A stretch of 64,000 nt of DNA from assembly GCA_023409535.1 (NCBI GenBank), contig JAEYGZ010000013.1, positions 189,966-253,965 on the forward strand, read 5' to 3'. A program made the position numbers and the translations under genes. Of this stretch, positions 25,719 through 34,672 are shown in pieces (position 1 is the first letter of the stretch; every line of letters begins with the position of its first letter). Under the pieces are notes generated by a model, which was not told the origin of the DNA, made no database searches, and saw only the letters and a program-made list of their open reading frames with translations. Origin of the DNA: Bacillota bacterium (GTDB lineage Bacteria; Bacillota; Clostridia; Lachnospirales; Lachnospiraceae).

Positions 25719-26456
25719 ATGAAGATTACCTATATCGGCCATAGCGGCTTTTTAATGGAATGGGAGAACTGCTGCTTTTTATTTGATTATTATACCGGAG
25801 TGATACCGGATCTGGATTCTGACAAAAAGCTATTCGTTTTTGCCAGCCATAAGCATGGAGACCACTATAATCCTGAAGTTTTTAAACTTGGCGTCAAGTA
25901 TCCGAATGTTATTTATGTATTATCCTCCGACATCCGGGTAAAGAAGGAGGCTTACCTTCAAGCCGGAGCTGCAGATGGGATAACAGAACGGATTGTAACC
26001 GTTAAGCCTGATCAGGAATATGAACTGAAGGATAAGAGCGGAGATAGAATAAAGCTTAGGACCTTACGGTCCACGGATTGCGGGGTGGCTTTTCTTCTGC
26101 AATATCAGGGAAAGACCGTCTACCATGCCGGTGATCTGAATGATTGGGTATGGAAGGAAGAGGCTAGGCAGGAGAATAACAATATGACAGCCAGGTTTCT
26201 TAAGGAAATGGAAGTTCTGAGGGGGATTGCGATTGATGTGGCCTTTGTGCCGCTTGATCCGCGCCAGGAGGAATGGTATTATCGTGGACTGGAGGCACTG
26301 CTTACGACGGCTGAGGTAAAGTATGCCTTTCCGATGCATTTCTGGGGTAAACCGGAGGTCATTGGGCAGTTTATACGGGAAAGAAGTTCGGCAGCCGGTC
26401 GTGCAACGATTATGGATGTCGCACAGGACGGTCAGCAGTGGGAGTTGCCATTATAG
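25719..26456 (+). CDS. Metallo-beta-lactamase-fold hydrolase
   Basis: 245-residue cytoplasmic MBL-fold protein of the UlaG-like/YtkL-like group. It begins KITYIGHSGFLME, has the zinc motif SHKHGDHYNP near 50 (HxHxDH), DCGVAFLLQYQGKTVYHAGDLN with Asp near 145, and PMHFWGK with the last His. ATG 25719 follows GGAGG by eight bases; a TTG at 25704 would precede that site. The substrate is unknown. It is followed by trmO after 19 bases, so they are likely co-transcribed. Confidence 0.88.
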   Translation: MKITYIGHSGFLMEWENCCFLFDYYTGVIPDLDSDKKLFVFASHKHGDHYNPEVFKLGVKYPNVIYVLSSDIRVKKEAYLQAGAADGITERIVTVKPDQEYELKDKSGDRIKLRTLRSTDCGVAFLLQYQGKTVYHAGDLNDWVWKEEARQENNNMTARFLKEMEVLRGIAIDVAFVPLDPRQEEWYYRGLEALLTTAEVKYAFPMHFWGKPEVIGQFIRERSSAAGRATIMDVAQDGQQWELPL

Positions 26457-26475
26457 AAGGTAAGCCGGGGAAAAT

Positions 26476-27318
26476 ATGATGCAGAATGATAATTGGTCAG
26501 ATAATCAGATGGATAATAGAATAAATAACCAGATAAACAATAAGATAAGTAGTCAGATAAACCACCAAGTAAAGAATCAAGTAAACGATCAAATAAACAA
26601 TGGGGTTGACAATGAACCGCTTTTACTAAGAAGGATTGCCCGCATTCATACGGACTTCCCGGAGAAATTCGGGATTCCCCGTCAAAGCGGGATTGTGGAT
26701 TCCTTAAAGGCGCAGATTATATTTGAACCGGAATTTCGCAATGCCGATGCTTTGCGGGGATTGGAGGGCTTCTCCCATATCTGGCTGATCTGGGGCTTCC
26801 TGGATACCGGACGGGATACCTGGTCTCCTATGGTAAAGCCGCCGCGTCTTGGAGGAAATAAGCGGATGGGGGTTTTTGCAACCCGGTCGCCTTTCCGGCC
26901 AAATCCACTGGGGCTTTCCTCTGTAGAACTGGAAGGTATTGAGTTAGGTACGGAACAGGGACCGGTTCTGCATGTGTCCGGAGCAGACCTGATGGACGGT
27001 ACACCTATTTATGATATTAAACCTTACTTACCCTATACGGACAGTCATCCTGAGGCATTGGGCGGGTTTGCTGATCCGCTTAAGGAGTATGCCTTGCAGG
27101 TGGAATTTCCGGAGCGTTTGCTGAAACTGATTCCAGCGCAGCATCATGAAGCACTTTTGGGTGTGCTGGCCCATGATCCCAGACCTTCCTATCATAATGA
27201 TCCGGAACGGAAATACGGCTTTGGGTATGCAGGCTTTAATATCCGGTTTACCGTACAGGACAGCTTGATCAAGGTGTGTGAAGTCACACCGTATGATGAG
27301 TATAAGGAAACTTTATAA
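26476..27318 (+). CDS. trmO: tRNA t6A37 N6-methyltransferase TrmO with Asn/Gln-rich N-terminal tail
   Basis: SAM-dependent TrmO/TsaA protein that methylates t6A at position 37 of tRNA. The beta-barrel domain runs from about residue 50 (LLLRRIARIHTDFPEKFGIPRQ) and has GLEGFSHIWLIWGF, RMGVFATRSPFRPNPLGLS and GTPIYDIKPYLPY. The first ~46 residues are an unusual Asn/Gln repeat (INNQINNKISSQINHQVKNQ) that TrmO does not normally have. GGGGAAAAT precedes ATG 26476; no later in-frame start removes the tail completely. Confidence 0.88.
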   Translation: MMQNDNWSDNQMDNRINNQINNKISSQINHQVKNQVNDQINNGVDNEPLLLRRIARIHTDFPEKFGIPRQSGIVDSLKAQIIFEPEFRNADALRGLEGFSHIWLIWGFLDTGRDTWSPMVKPPRLGGNKRMGVFATRSPFRPNPLGLSSVELEGIELGTEQGPVLHVSGADLMDGTPIYDIKPYLPYTDSHPEALGGFADPLKEYALQVEFPERLLKLIPAQHHEALLGVLAHDPRPSYHNDPERKYGFGYAGFNIRFTVQDSLIKVCEVTPYDEYKETL

Positions 27319-27425
27319 TTATTTTTTTTGATTACTTGATCGGTACAATTAAATATTCAAAAACACAGGGCAATTTTTTATAATCGAACGGCTTGTTTTA
27401 ACATTGTTTTTAAAATTTTTCTATG

Positions 27426-27454
27426 GTAACGTATGTTTATACGTTACTTTTTTT
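27426..27454 (+). terminator. Intrinsic terminator/attenuator before the AraC-DUF5107-GH2 operon
   Basis: GTAACGTAT (27426-27434), loop GTTT, ATACGTTAC (27439-27447), then seven T's. Only eleven bases separate the T-run from the RBS AAGGGAGG (27466-27473) of the AraC gene. A -10 TATAAT at 27379-27384, with only a weak -35, lies upstream. Transcripts from there must pass this hairpin, so it may attenuate the operon as well as end the trmO transcript. Confidence 0.82.
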
Positions 27455-27479
27455 ATTGCATTTTTAAGGGAGGCTTCTT

Positions 27480-28319
27480 ATGCAGACAACAGAAAAAGGA
27501 GTGATGCCTTCGTCGGAGCTGTTTTTTACAAGTCCAAGCAATCAGGCAAAGAGCTTATTTTATTATGTTACCTGTACCGGGCATTACAGATATGAGGATT
27601 CCTATGTGCTTCGGCGGGAGAATTACAACAGTTATCTTATCCTGCATGTATTAAAGGGCAGTATGAAAATCGAGCATGACGATTTATCCTATATTGCAAA
27701 AATGGGTGATACCGTCCTGATTAATTGTCATAAGCCCCATGGCTATTCTTCCCTGGGCAATCTGGATACCCTGTGGTTTCATTATGACGGAGCGAATGCC
27801 GGCGCAATCTATGAGGAATTAAGTATTTTATATACCGGGATCATTCTGCTTCGAAATTCCGGTGATATTGTAAACCGGATGAATGCCATCTATCAAATCT
27901 ATCAATCGGGTAAAAAGACTTCGGAGGCGATTCAATCAGCCTATATCGCCAGAATTCTGGGAGAGTTATTTCAGGGTCCGGGGATCCCTGACTCAGGGGA
28001 AGATAATGTCATTGAAACTGTGGTGAATCGTATTGAAGAAAATTATGACAAAGAGTTATCCATCCGGGATCTGGCAGAAGCAGCGGGCTTAAGTGAGTAC
28101 TATTTCTCCCGTAAATTTAAGAAGCAGACGGGCTTTACCGTACATGAGTATATCATCAAGACCAGAGTCAACAGTGCGAAAATGCTCTTAAAATCCACGA
28201 AGCTCAGTCTTCGGGAAATCGCTTATCAATGCGGCTTTTCCAATGAATCACGCTTTTCAAATACTTTTAAGAAGATAGCGGGTATGACACCGGGGAATTT
28301 TCGGAGTACCAATATATAG
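27480..28319 (+). CDS. AraC family regulator of the DUF5107/GH2 operon
   Basis: 279 residues. N-terminal cupin-like sensor with LHVLKGSMKIEHDDLSYI and TVLINCHKPHGYSSLG. C-terminal AraC HTH pair from about 178: IRDLAEAAGLSEYYFSRKFKKQTG and LREIAYQCGFSNESRFSNTFKK. AAGGGAGG lies six bases before ATG 27480. Only 11 bases separate it from the DUF5107 gene, so it is the first gene of that operon and probably its activator. The inducing sugar is unknown. Confidence 0.92.
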   Translation: MQTTEKGVMPSSELFFTSPSNQAKSLFYYVTCTGHYRYEDSYVLRRENYNSYLILHVLKGSMKIEHDDLSYIAKMGDTVLINCHKPHGYSSLGNLDTLWFHYDGANAGAIYEELSILYTGIILLRNSGDIVNRMNAIYQIYQSGKKTSEAIQSAYIARILGELFQGPGIPDSGEDNVIETVVNRIEENYDKELSIRDLAEAAGLSEYYFSRKFKKQTGFTVHEYIIKTRVNSAKMLLKSTKLSLREIAYQCGFSNESRFSNTFKKIAGMTPGNFRSTNI

Positions 28320-28330
28320 GAGGGGAGTTC

Positions 28331-31300
28331 ATGCAAGATAGTTCAGTACAGGAGAATACAGTCAGGATATGGGAGGAAGCTGTTGTGCTTCCCACTTATG
28401 AGGCGGGTGTGCCGGATAAGAATCCCATGTTCCTGGAGAAACGGGTATATCAGGGAAGCAGCGGAAAGATATATCCATATCCCGTGATTGACAGGATTTA
28501 TGATGAAAAGAAGGACAAGAAATACAATGCGGTTTTTCTGGAAAACAGATATCTCAAGATCATGATACTTCCGGAGCTGGGAGGAAGAATTCAGAGAGCC
28601 CTCGACAAGACCAATCACTATGACTTTGTATATTACAATGAAGTGATTAAGCCTGCACTTGTAGGGCTTACCGGACCCTGGATCTCGGGTGGAATTGAAT
28701 TTAACTGGCCCCAGCATCACAGGCCGAGCACCTTCTTACCGGTAGATTATATGCTGAAGGAGAATGAAGACGGCAGTAAGACAGTATGGATCAATGAGAT
28801 TGATCCCATGTATGGAACCAAGGGTGCGGCAGGTTTTACGTTATATCCGGACAAGGCTTATCTGGAGATCAGGGGACAGCTTTATAACCGTACTGCTTTG
28901 GCACAGACCTTCCTCTGGTGGGCGAATCCGGCAGTTCCGGCGAATGAGAATACCATGTCTGTATTTCCTCCCGATGTCCATGCGGTATACGACCATGGTA
29001 AACGGGATGTTTCAGAATTCCCCATTGCAAAGGGCACCTATTATAAAGTTGATTATTCCGGAGGCGTGGACATCTCAAGATATAAGAACATTCCGGTACC
29101 TACTTCGTATATGGCTTACCGATCGGATTATAATTTTATAGGCGGCTATGATCTGGCAAAGAGAGCAGGTATTCTCCATGTGGCAGACCATCATATCTCT
29201 CCCGGGAAGAAGCAGTGGACTTGGGGCAACGGTGATTTCGGCCGTGCCTGGGAGCGCAATCTGACTGATGAAAATGGGCCTTACATTGAGCTTATGACCG
29301 GTGTCTATACGGATAACCAGCCGGACTTTACCTGGTTAAAGCCCTTTGAGGAGAAGACCTTTACCCAGTATTTCATGCCCTATAAGGAAGTGGGCAGGGT
29401 TAAGTCGGCAAGTACCTATGCGGCGGTTGGGATGGAGCTGGAGCCTTCCTCAGAGGGAGGCAATTGCGCGGCAGTTTGCATCTATGCGGCCGGAGTATTT
29501 CAGCATGCACGAATCTTACTGACAAACAGAAATTCGGATCCATACCTGGATGTGACGGTAAGTCTTTCTCCGGAGGCTGTCTATCAGAATAAGGTATCGG
29601 TAGAGAATTGTGAAGAAAAGGACCTAATCCTGATGGTGTATGCGGAGGACGGCCGCAGTCTGGTTGAATATAAACCACAGCAGGCTGAGACCGTGGAGCT
29701 TCCTGAGGCGGCATTACCTGTTTTGCTTCCGGAGCAGGTGGAAAGCCTGGAGGAGCTCTATCTGATTGGTCTGCATATGGAACAATACCGTCATGCTACC
29801 TATGATCCTGATCCTTATTATCTGGAGGGCTTAAAGCGTGACAGCACCGATATCCGCCTGAATACTGCCTATGGTACTCTGCTTCTGCGAAGAGGGTTAT
29901 TTGCAGAGAGTGAGCCTTACTTTATGAACGCGATTAAAAAGCTGCAGCTGCGCAATCCTAATCCATATGATTCGGAGGCAATGTATCAGTTAGGACTGGC
30001 TTATTTTTATCAGGGGAAATACGAGGAAGCATATAAGCAGTTTCGTAAAGCTGCCTGGAGTAACGAACAGCAGGAGAACTCCTATTATTATGCTGCAGCG
30101 ATTGAAGCTTTGCAGGGAAATTATGAGAATGCCCTGCAATTTGTTGAATTGGGACTTGTGAAGAACAGTCATAATCTGAAGGCCAGGGGACTGAAAAGCA
30201 GCTTATTAAGACTGTTTGGCAGAGCGGAGGAGGCGGTTGCATATAGCAAAGAAAGTCTGACCCTGGACAGCTTTGATTACCGCACAGGCTACGAAGAATA
30301 CCTGCTTGCGAAGGAGCAGGGGGAGAGCGAGAGGGCAAAGGAGCTGATTTCCGCCTTAAAGCTCAGAATGAGAGATCAGGTGAATACCTATCTGGAGATA
30401 GCGCAGGACTTTGCCGAGACAGGCTTTTATCAGGAAGCCATTGGCCTACTGGGGGAGTGTTACAGTGATCATCCCATGCTAAAATATTATGAAGCCTACT
30501 ATCATATGCTGCTGGAGGATGAGGCGAAGGCTCAGGCATGCCTGAAGGAGGCACAGGATCGGCCTTCACTTTACTGCTTTCCAAATAAACTTACGGACAT
30601 CATCGTATTAACAAAGGCTATTTCTAAGAATTCTTCGGATGACAGGGCTCATTATTACCTTGGAAACCTGTGGTATGACAAAAAGCAGTATGACAGAGCT
30701 TTTAACTGCTTTATGAAATCGGCAGAAATCAATCCTGCCTTTGCTACGGTTCACCGTAATCTGGCATTGATTTATTATAATAAGCAGCAGGATCCGGATC
30801 AGGCCAGAAGATGCATGGAAGAGGCATACAGGCTTGATACTTCCGATGCTCGAATACTGCTGGAGCTTGACCAGCTCTATAAAAAGTGCGGAGTGAGCGT
30901 GGAGGAACGAAGGAAGCTGTACCTGGATCACCCTGAGGCAGTTAAATTACGGGACGATCTGTATACGGAGTATGTTACCCTGCATAACCTGACAGGACAG
31001 TATGAAGAGGCGCACCGGCTGATTATGGACAGACAGTTTCATCCCTGGGAGGGAGGCGAAGGCAAAATATCCCGCCAGTATGTCCTCTCCCTGACCCAAA
31101 TGGCACGAGAACTGCTTCTAACGGAGGCTGGTACTTCGAAGGAAAATGGGATCAACCCTGAGAATATCCGGCTGGCAATCGTTTATCTGATGAGAGCTTT
31201 GATCTATCCCCAGAATCTAGGGGAGGGGAAGCTTGCAGGAACACAGGATAACAATATCCATTATTTCCTGGGCTGTGCTTATGAAATGCTGGGGGATGAG

Positions 31301-31723
31301 CAGGCTGGGAGGTACCATTATACCCTGGCTTCCAACGGTATCGCAGAGCCTGCAGGAATGATGTTCTATAATGACCAGCCGGCGGACATGATCCTGTACC
31401 AGGGGCTTGCAAACCTCAAGCTGGGTGAGGCGGAGCCTGCAAGAAGCAGGTTTGAGAAATTAATTGCTTATGGCAGGGAGCATATGGAGGATTTCGTGAA
31501 AATCGATTACTTTGCAGTATCCTTGCCCGATTTTTTGATTTTTGATGAAAATCTGAATAAGAAGAATAAGGTTCATTGTCATTACCTGACAGGGCTTGGT
31601 TATTATGGTCTCGGCCGGCGGGATCTTGCGGAGAGTGAGCTTAAGAAAGCCAGGGAGCTTGACCCGTCAGATTTCAGCGTTGCGGTTCACCTGAGCTATA
31701 TTGAGCAGGATGCCGTATGCTGA
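28331..31723 (+). CDS. DUF5107 domain protein with TPR repeats
   Basis: 1130-residue protein without signal peptide. The N-terminal ~370 residues match DUF5107, which has a mutarotase-like beta-sandwich fold: YNAVFLENRYLKIMILPELGGRI, WISGGIEFNWPQHHRP, and WGNGDFGRAWERNLTDENGPYIELMTG. From about 480 onwards there are TPR motifs (AMYQLGLAYFYQGKYEEAYKQ, AHYYLGNLWYDKKQYDRAF). AGGAGGGG precedes ATG 28331. It is flanked by an AraC gene and a GH2 gene, so it probably binds or processes oligosaccharides. No activity is established from sequence. Confidence 0.85.
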   Translation: MQDSSVQENTVRIWEEAVVLPTYEAGVPDKNPMFLEKRVYQGSSGKIYPYPVIDRIYDEKKDKKYNAVFLENRYLKIMILPELGGRIQRALDKTNHYDFVYYNEVIKPALVGLTGPWISGGIEFNWPQHHRPSTFLPVDYMLKENEDGSKTVWINEIDPMYGTKGAAGFTLYPDKAYLEIRGQLYNRTALAQTFLWWANPAVPANENTMSVFPPDVHAVYDHGKRDVSEFPIAKGTYYKVDYSGGVDISRYKNIPVPTSYMAYRSDYNFIGGYDLAKRAGILHVADHHISPGKKQWTWGNGDFGRAWERNLTDENGPYIELMTGVYTDNQPDFTWLKPFEEKTFTQYFMPYKEVGRVKSASTYAAVGMELEPSSEGGNCAAVCIYAAGVFQHARILLTNRNSDPYLDVTVSLSPEAVYQNKVSVENCEEKDLILMVYAEDGRSLVEYKPQQAETVELPEAALPVLLPEQVESLEELYLIGLHMEQYRHATYDPDPYYLEGLKRDSTDIRLNTAYGTLLLRRGLFAESEPYFMNAIKKLQLRNPNPYDSEAMYQLGLAYFYQGKYEEAYKQFRKAAWSNEQQENSYYYAAAIEALQGNYENALQFVELGLVKNSHNLKARGLKSSLLRLFGRAEEAVAYSKESLTLDSFDYRTGYEEYLLAKEQGESERAKELISALKLRMRDQVNTYLEIAQDFAETGFYQEAIGLLGECYSDHPMLKYYEAYYHMLLEDEAKAQACLKEAQDRPSLYCFPNKLTDIIVLTKAISKNSSDDRAHYYLGNLWYDKKQYDRAFNCFMKSAEINPAFATVHRNLALIYYNKQQDPDQARRCMEEAYRLDTSDARILLELDQLYKKCGVSVEERRKLYLDHPEAVKLRDDLYTEYVTLHNLTGQYEEAHRLIMDRQFHPWEGGEGKISRQYVLSLTQMARELLLTEAGTSKENGINPENIRLAIVYLMRALIYPQNLGEGKLAGTQDNNIHYFLGCAYEMLGDEQAGRYHYTLASNGIAEPAGMMFYNDQPADMILYQGLANLKLGEAEPARSRFEKLIAYGREHMEDFVKIDYFAVSLPDFLIFDENLNKKNKVHCHYLTGLGYYGLGRRDLAESELKKARELDPSDFSVAVHLSYIEQDAVC

Positions 31724-31766
31724 CAGGCAAAGGCGTTATGAAGTATCATGCGAGGAGGGTTAAGCG

Positions 31767-34556
31767 ATGAGAATAATTGATCTGAAGGGTAGCTGGAAGG
31801 TTAGAATTGACGGTGATAAGATCTATGATGCCATCCTGCCGGGAACCTTGGATGAGAATAAGATCGGGCATAAGGATTCGAGCGCAAATCAATGGAAGGC
31901 TGAGGAAGGAGCAAAGCTTAATCCGGAGGTCATTACCACAAGACTTACGAGAAGGTATACCTATGAAGGCCCGGCAATCTTTAGGAAGGATTTCGATGCC
32001 GGTATACCGGATGGCGCAGGGGACAATGGAAGGGCAGCTTTTGAGCAGGGGGACAGAATCTTTCTGGAAGCGGAACGCAGCCGTAAGCTTAGCTTATTCA
32101 TCGATGGACAGGCAGTGGAGGAGTATCAGGCTGGTACGGTATCCACACCATATATTTTTGAAGTATCAGACAAGCTGAAAGCCGGGAGCAGAATAGAGCT
32201 GGTTTGTGATAATTCCTATCCGGGATGGCCTCATGATGCTATTGTCTATTCATCCGCTGCAACAGATGAAACTCAGACCAACTGGAACGGAATACTGGGT
32301 TACTTTCGGCTTCGCATAGAAAAGCAGGTATTTCTGTCAAAGGTAAGAATTTATCCGAAAGGAAACACGATTACCGTACTTGTGGATATTGATGCGGGGA
32401 TACCATATGAAGGAGTACTGAGAATTGACTGTGCGGCTTTGGATTACGCGGCTTTGGATTACGCGGCATTGAATTATGCTGCATTGGATTATGCTGCGTT
32501 GGACAGTACAGCATCAGAAAACGGTTCGGTATTGGAGCGTAAGATTACGCTGGCGGCGGGACAGTATACCATTTCCTTTGAGAACTTGCCGGTATCACCT
32601 GATTGCAGGCTATGGGATGAATACGAAGGAAATCTCTATGAGCTTCACGTATCAGGGGATGGATTGGACGGCTGGAGCGATACGTTTGGTATCCGGGAGT
32701 TTGGAGAGAACAGCAGGGGCCGGCTTGCATTAAACGGAAGAACAATCTTTTTACGAAGCGAGGCTAACTGCTGTGTATTTCCTGAGACCGGGCATATGCC
32801 CCTTACGGTAGAGGAATGGATTAAGATATTGAATGCTTATAAAGAATACGGGATCAACTGCCTGCGTTTTCATTCCCATTGTCCGCCGGATGCAGCCTTT
32901 ACAGCGGCGGACAGGCTGGGCATACTGCTTCAGCCTGAGCTTTCCCATTGGAATCCCAGGGATGCTTTTGAAACGGAAGAAAGCTGGAATTACTATCAGC
33001 TTGAGCTGCGGCAGCTTCTGTCGGCTTATGCCAACCACCCGTCCTTTGTGATGCTTACCTTCGGTAATGAGCTTCATACCGGTGAATTGGGGCATCATAG
33101 AATGAAGGAGCTGTTAGCCGGGGCAAAGGCCATGGATCCCACAAGGCTTTATGCCATCGGCTCCAACGTCCATTATGGCAGTCGGGGAGCGGATGGGGAA
33201 AGTGATTTTTACACCTCCTCCAACTATTACGACAAAATGCTGCGGGGAACCTCAAGTCCCATGTGCGGATATATCAATCATTGTTATCCGAACACAAAGA
33301 CAAATTTCAGCCAGGTACTGGAAGAGCTGCGCGCAAACTGCAGGAAGCCGGTATTTAGCTTTGAGGTGGGTCAATATGAGGTGCTTCCTGACTTTGAGGA
33401 GATCAATGACTATCAAGGTGTAACGCTTCCGGACAATTTAACCTATATAAAGGAGCAGGTAACGCGGAAGGGCTTTCTAAAGGAATGGAGGAGGAGAGTG
33501 GAGGCCACCGGTGAACTTGCTCTCCTTGCTTATCGCGAGGAAATTGAAGCGGTTTTGCGCACAGGAGGACTCTCCGGAATCTCATTGCTTGGTTTGCAGG
33601 ATTTCCCCGGTCAGGGGACGGCCCTGGTAGGGATGCTGGATGCCCATTTGAAACCGAAGCTCTATGCATTCGCACGCCCGGAACGCTTCCGGTCCTTCTT
33701 TTGTGAGGCCGTACCCCTGGTATTCATGGACCGTTATACCTATTCGAAGGAAGATACCCTGACAGCCGGGATTGCACTTGCCAATTACGGGAAAGTAACT
33801 GTCACTGCCATTACCTATTATGAGCTGCGGGAAGCCAATAAGGTGATTCTGAGCGGAGAGCTGCCGGCAGCAGTCTTTCCCTGCGGTGAGGTAACGGCAG
33901 CAGGAAGGATTGCAATTGCGCTCAGAGATATTATATCTCCCCGGAAGCTGACTTTATCAGTGATGATTGGAGAATATAGAAATGAATATCCGGTCTGGGT
34001 ATATCCGGATCAGAGGAAGGAGCCGTCAGACAGGGTGGTAATTGCTGCTGTCTGGTCAGAGGCGGTACAGGCGCTGGAGAGAGGAGCACGGGTGCTGTAT
34101 TCTCCGAAGGCGGATGAGGAACATTTTCCTTCCTCCGTCCAGGCACAATTTACCACGGATTTCTGGTCGGTTGGAACCTTTCCGGCACAAAGCGGTTGTA
34201 TGGGCTGTATGATGGACCCATCCCATGCTGTATTTCAGGAATTTCCTACGGAAGCTCATTCCAACTGGCAATGGTGGCCTATGTCCAATGGCCGTGCGGT
34301 GATTCTCCCCGAGATAATGGAGGAACCGATTATTACTGTAATAGACTGCTATGCAAGACTTCGCAGACTGGCTTTTCTGTTTGAGGTAAAGGTTGGATCC
34401 GGATACCTTATGGTCAGCAGTATGGGATTGCTGGAGAAACAGGAATATCCCGAGGTTCGTGCTCTCACAGAAAGTATATTAGGCTATATGGCTTCCGGGC
34501 AATTTGAGCCAAAACAGACAGTTACACTGGAAGCCTTACAAGAGATAATTAGATAA
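31767..34556 (+). CDS. Glycoside hydrolase family 2 enzyme
   Basis: 929 residues, cytoplasmic. An N-terminal sugar-binding domain, an immunoglobulin-like domain and a TIM barrel from about 330 are visible. Acid/base Glu435 is in FGNELHTG and the likely nucleophile Glu533 in FSFEVGQYE; INCLRFHSHCPPDAAF precedes. It falls outside classical LacZ length, closer to the beta-glucuronidase/galactosidase-like GH2 groups. A 15-base in-frame tandem repeat (32436-32510) encodes five ALDYA-like units in the linker. It is co-transcribed with the DUF5107 gene, 43 bases upstream; specificity is unknown. Confidence 0.88.
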   Translation: MRIIDLKGSWKVRIDGDKIYDAILPGTLDENKIGHKDSSANQWKAEEGAKLNPEVITTRLTRRYTYEGPAIFRKDFDAGIPDGAGDNGRAAFEQGDRIFLEAERSRKLSLFIDGQAVEEYQAGTVSTPYIFEVSDKLKAGSRIELVCDNSYPGWPHDAIVYSSAATDETQTNWNGILGYFRLRIEKQVFLSKVRIYPKGNTITVLVDIDAGIPYEGVLRIDCAALDYAALDYAALNYAALDYAALDSTASENGSVLERKITLAAGQYTISFENLPVSPDCRLWDEYEGNLYELHVSGDGLDGWSDTFGIREFGENSRGRLALNGRTIFLRSEANCCVFPETGHMPLTVEEWIKILNAYKEYGINCLRFHSHCPPDAAFTAADRLGILLQPELSHWNPRDAFETEESWNYYQLELRQLLSAYANHPSFVMLTFGNELHTGELGHHRMKELLAGAKAMDPTRLYAIGSNVHYGSRGADGESDFYTSSNYYDKMLRGTSSPMCGYINHCYPNTKTNFSQVLEELRANCRKPVFSFEVGQYEVLPDFEEINDYQGVTLPDNLTYIKEQVTRKGFLKEWRRRVEATGELALLAYREEIEAVLRTGGLSGISLLGLQDFPGQGTALVGMLDAHLKPKLYAFARPERFRSFFCEAVPLVFMDRYTYSKEDTLTAGIALANYGKVTVTAITYYELREANKVILSGELPAAVFPCGEVTAAGRIAIALRDIISPRKLTLSVMIGEYRNEYPVWVYPDQRKEPSDRVVIAAVWSEAVQALERGARVLYSPKADEEHFPSSVQAQFTTDFWSVGTFPAQSGCMGCMMDPSHAVFQEFPTEAHSNWQWWPMSNGRAVILPEIMEEPIITVIDCYARLRRLAFLFEVKVGSGYLMVSSMGLLEKQEYPEVRALTESILGYMASGQFEPKQTVTLEALQEIIR
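32436..32510 (+). repeat. 15-base tandem repeat inside the GH2 gene
   Basis: Five in-frame units (32436, 32451, 32466, 32481, 32496). The first two are identical, GCTTTGGATTACGCG; the rest are degenerate. The encoded pentapeptides are ALDYA, ALDYA, ALNYA, ALDYA and ALDST. Replication slippage would change length without a frameshift. Confidence 0.9.
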
Positions 34557-34672
34557 CAGAGATAATCCGCTTTATGTAATAAATGGCAGATGAAGGATAA
34601 TATATTATTACTGACCAGGTGGAATCTGTTCCTGTTGTGAATGGGGTAAGATTGGAAAGGCGTAGATATTAT

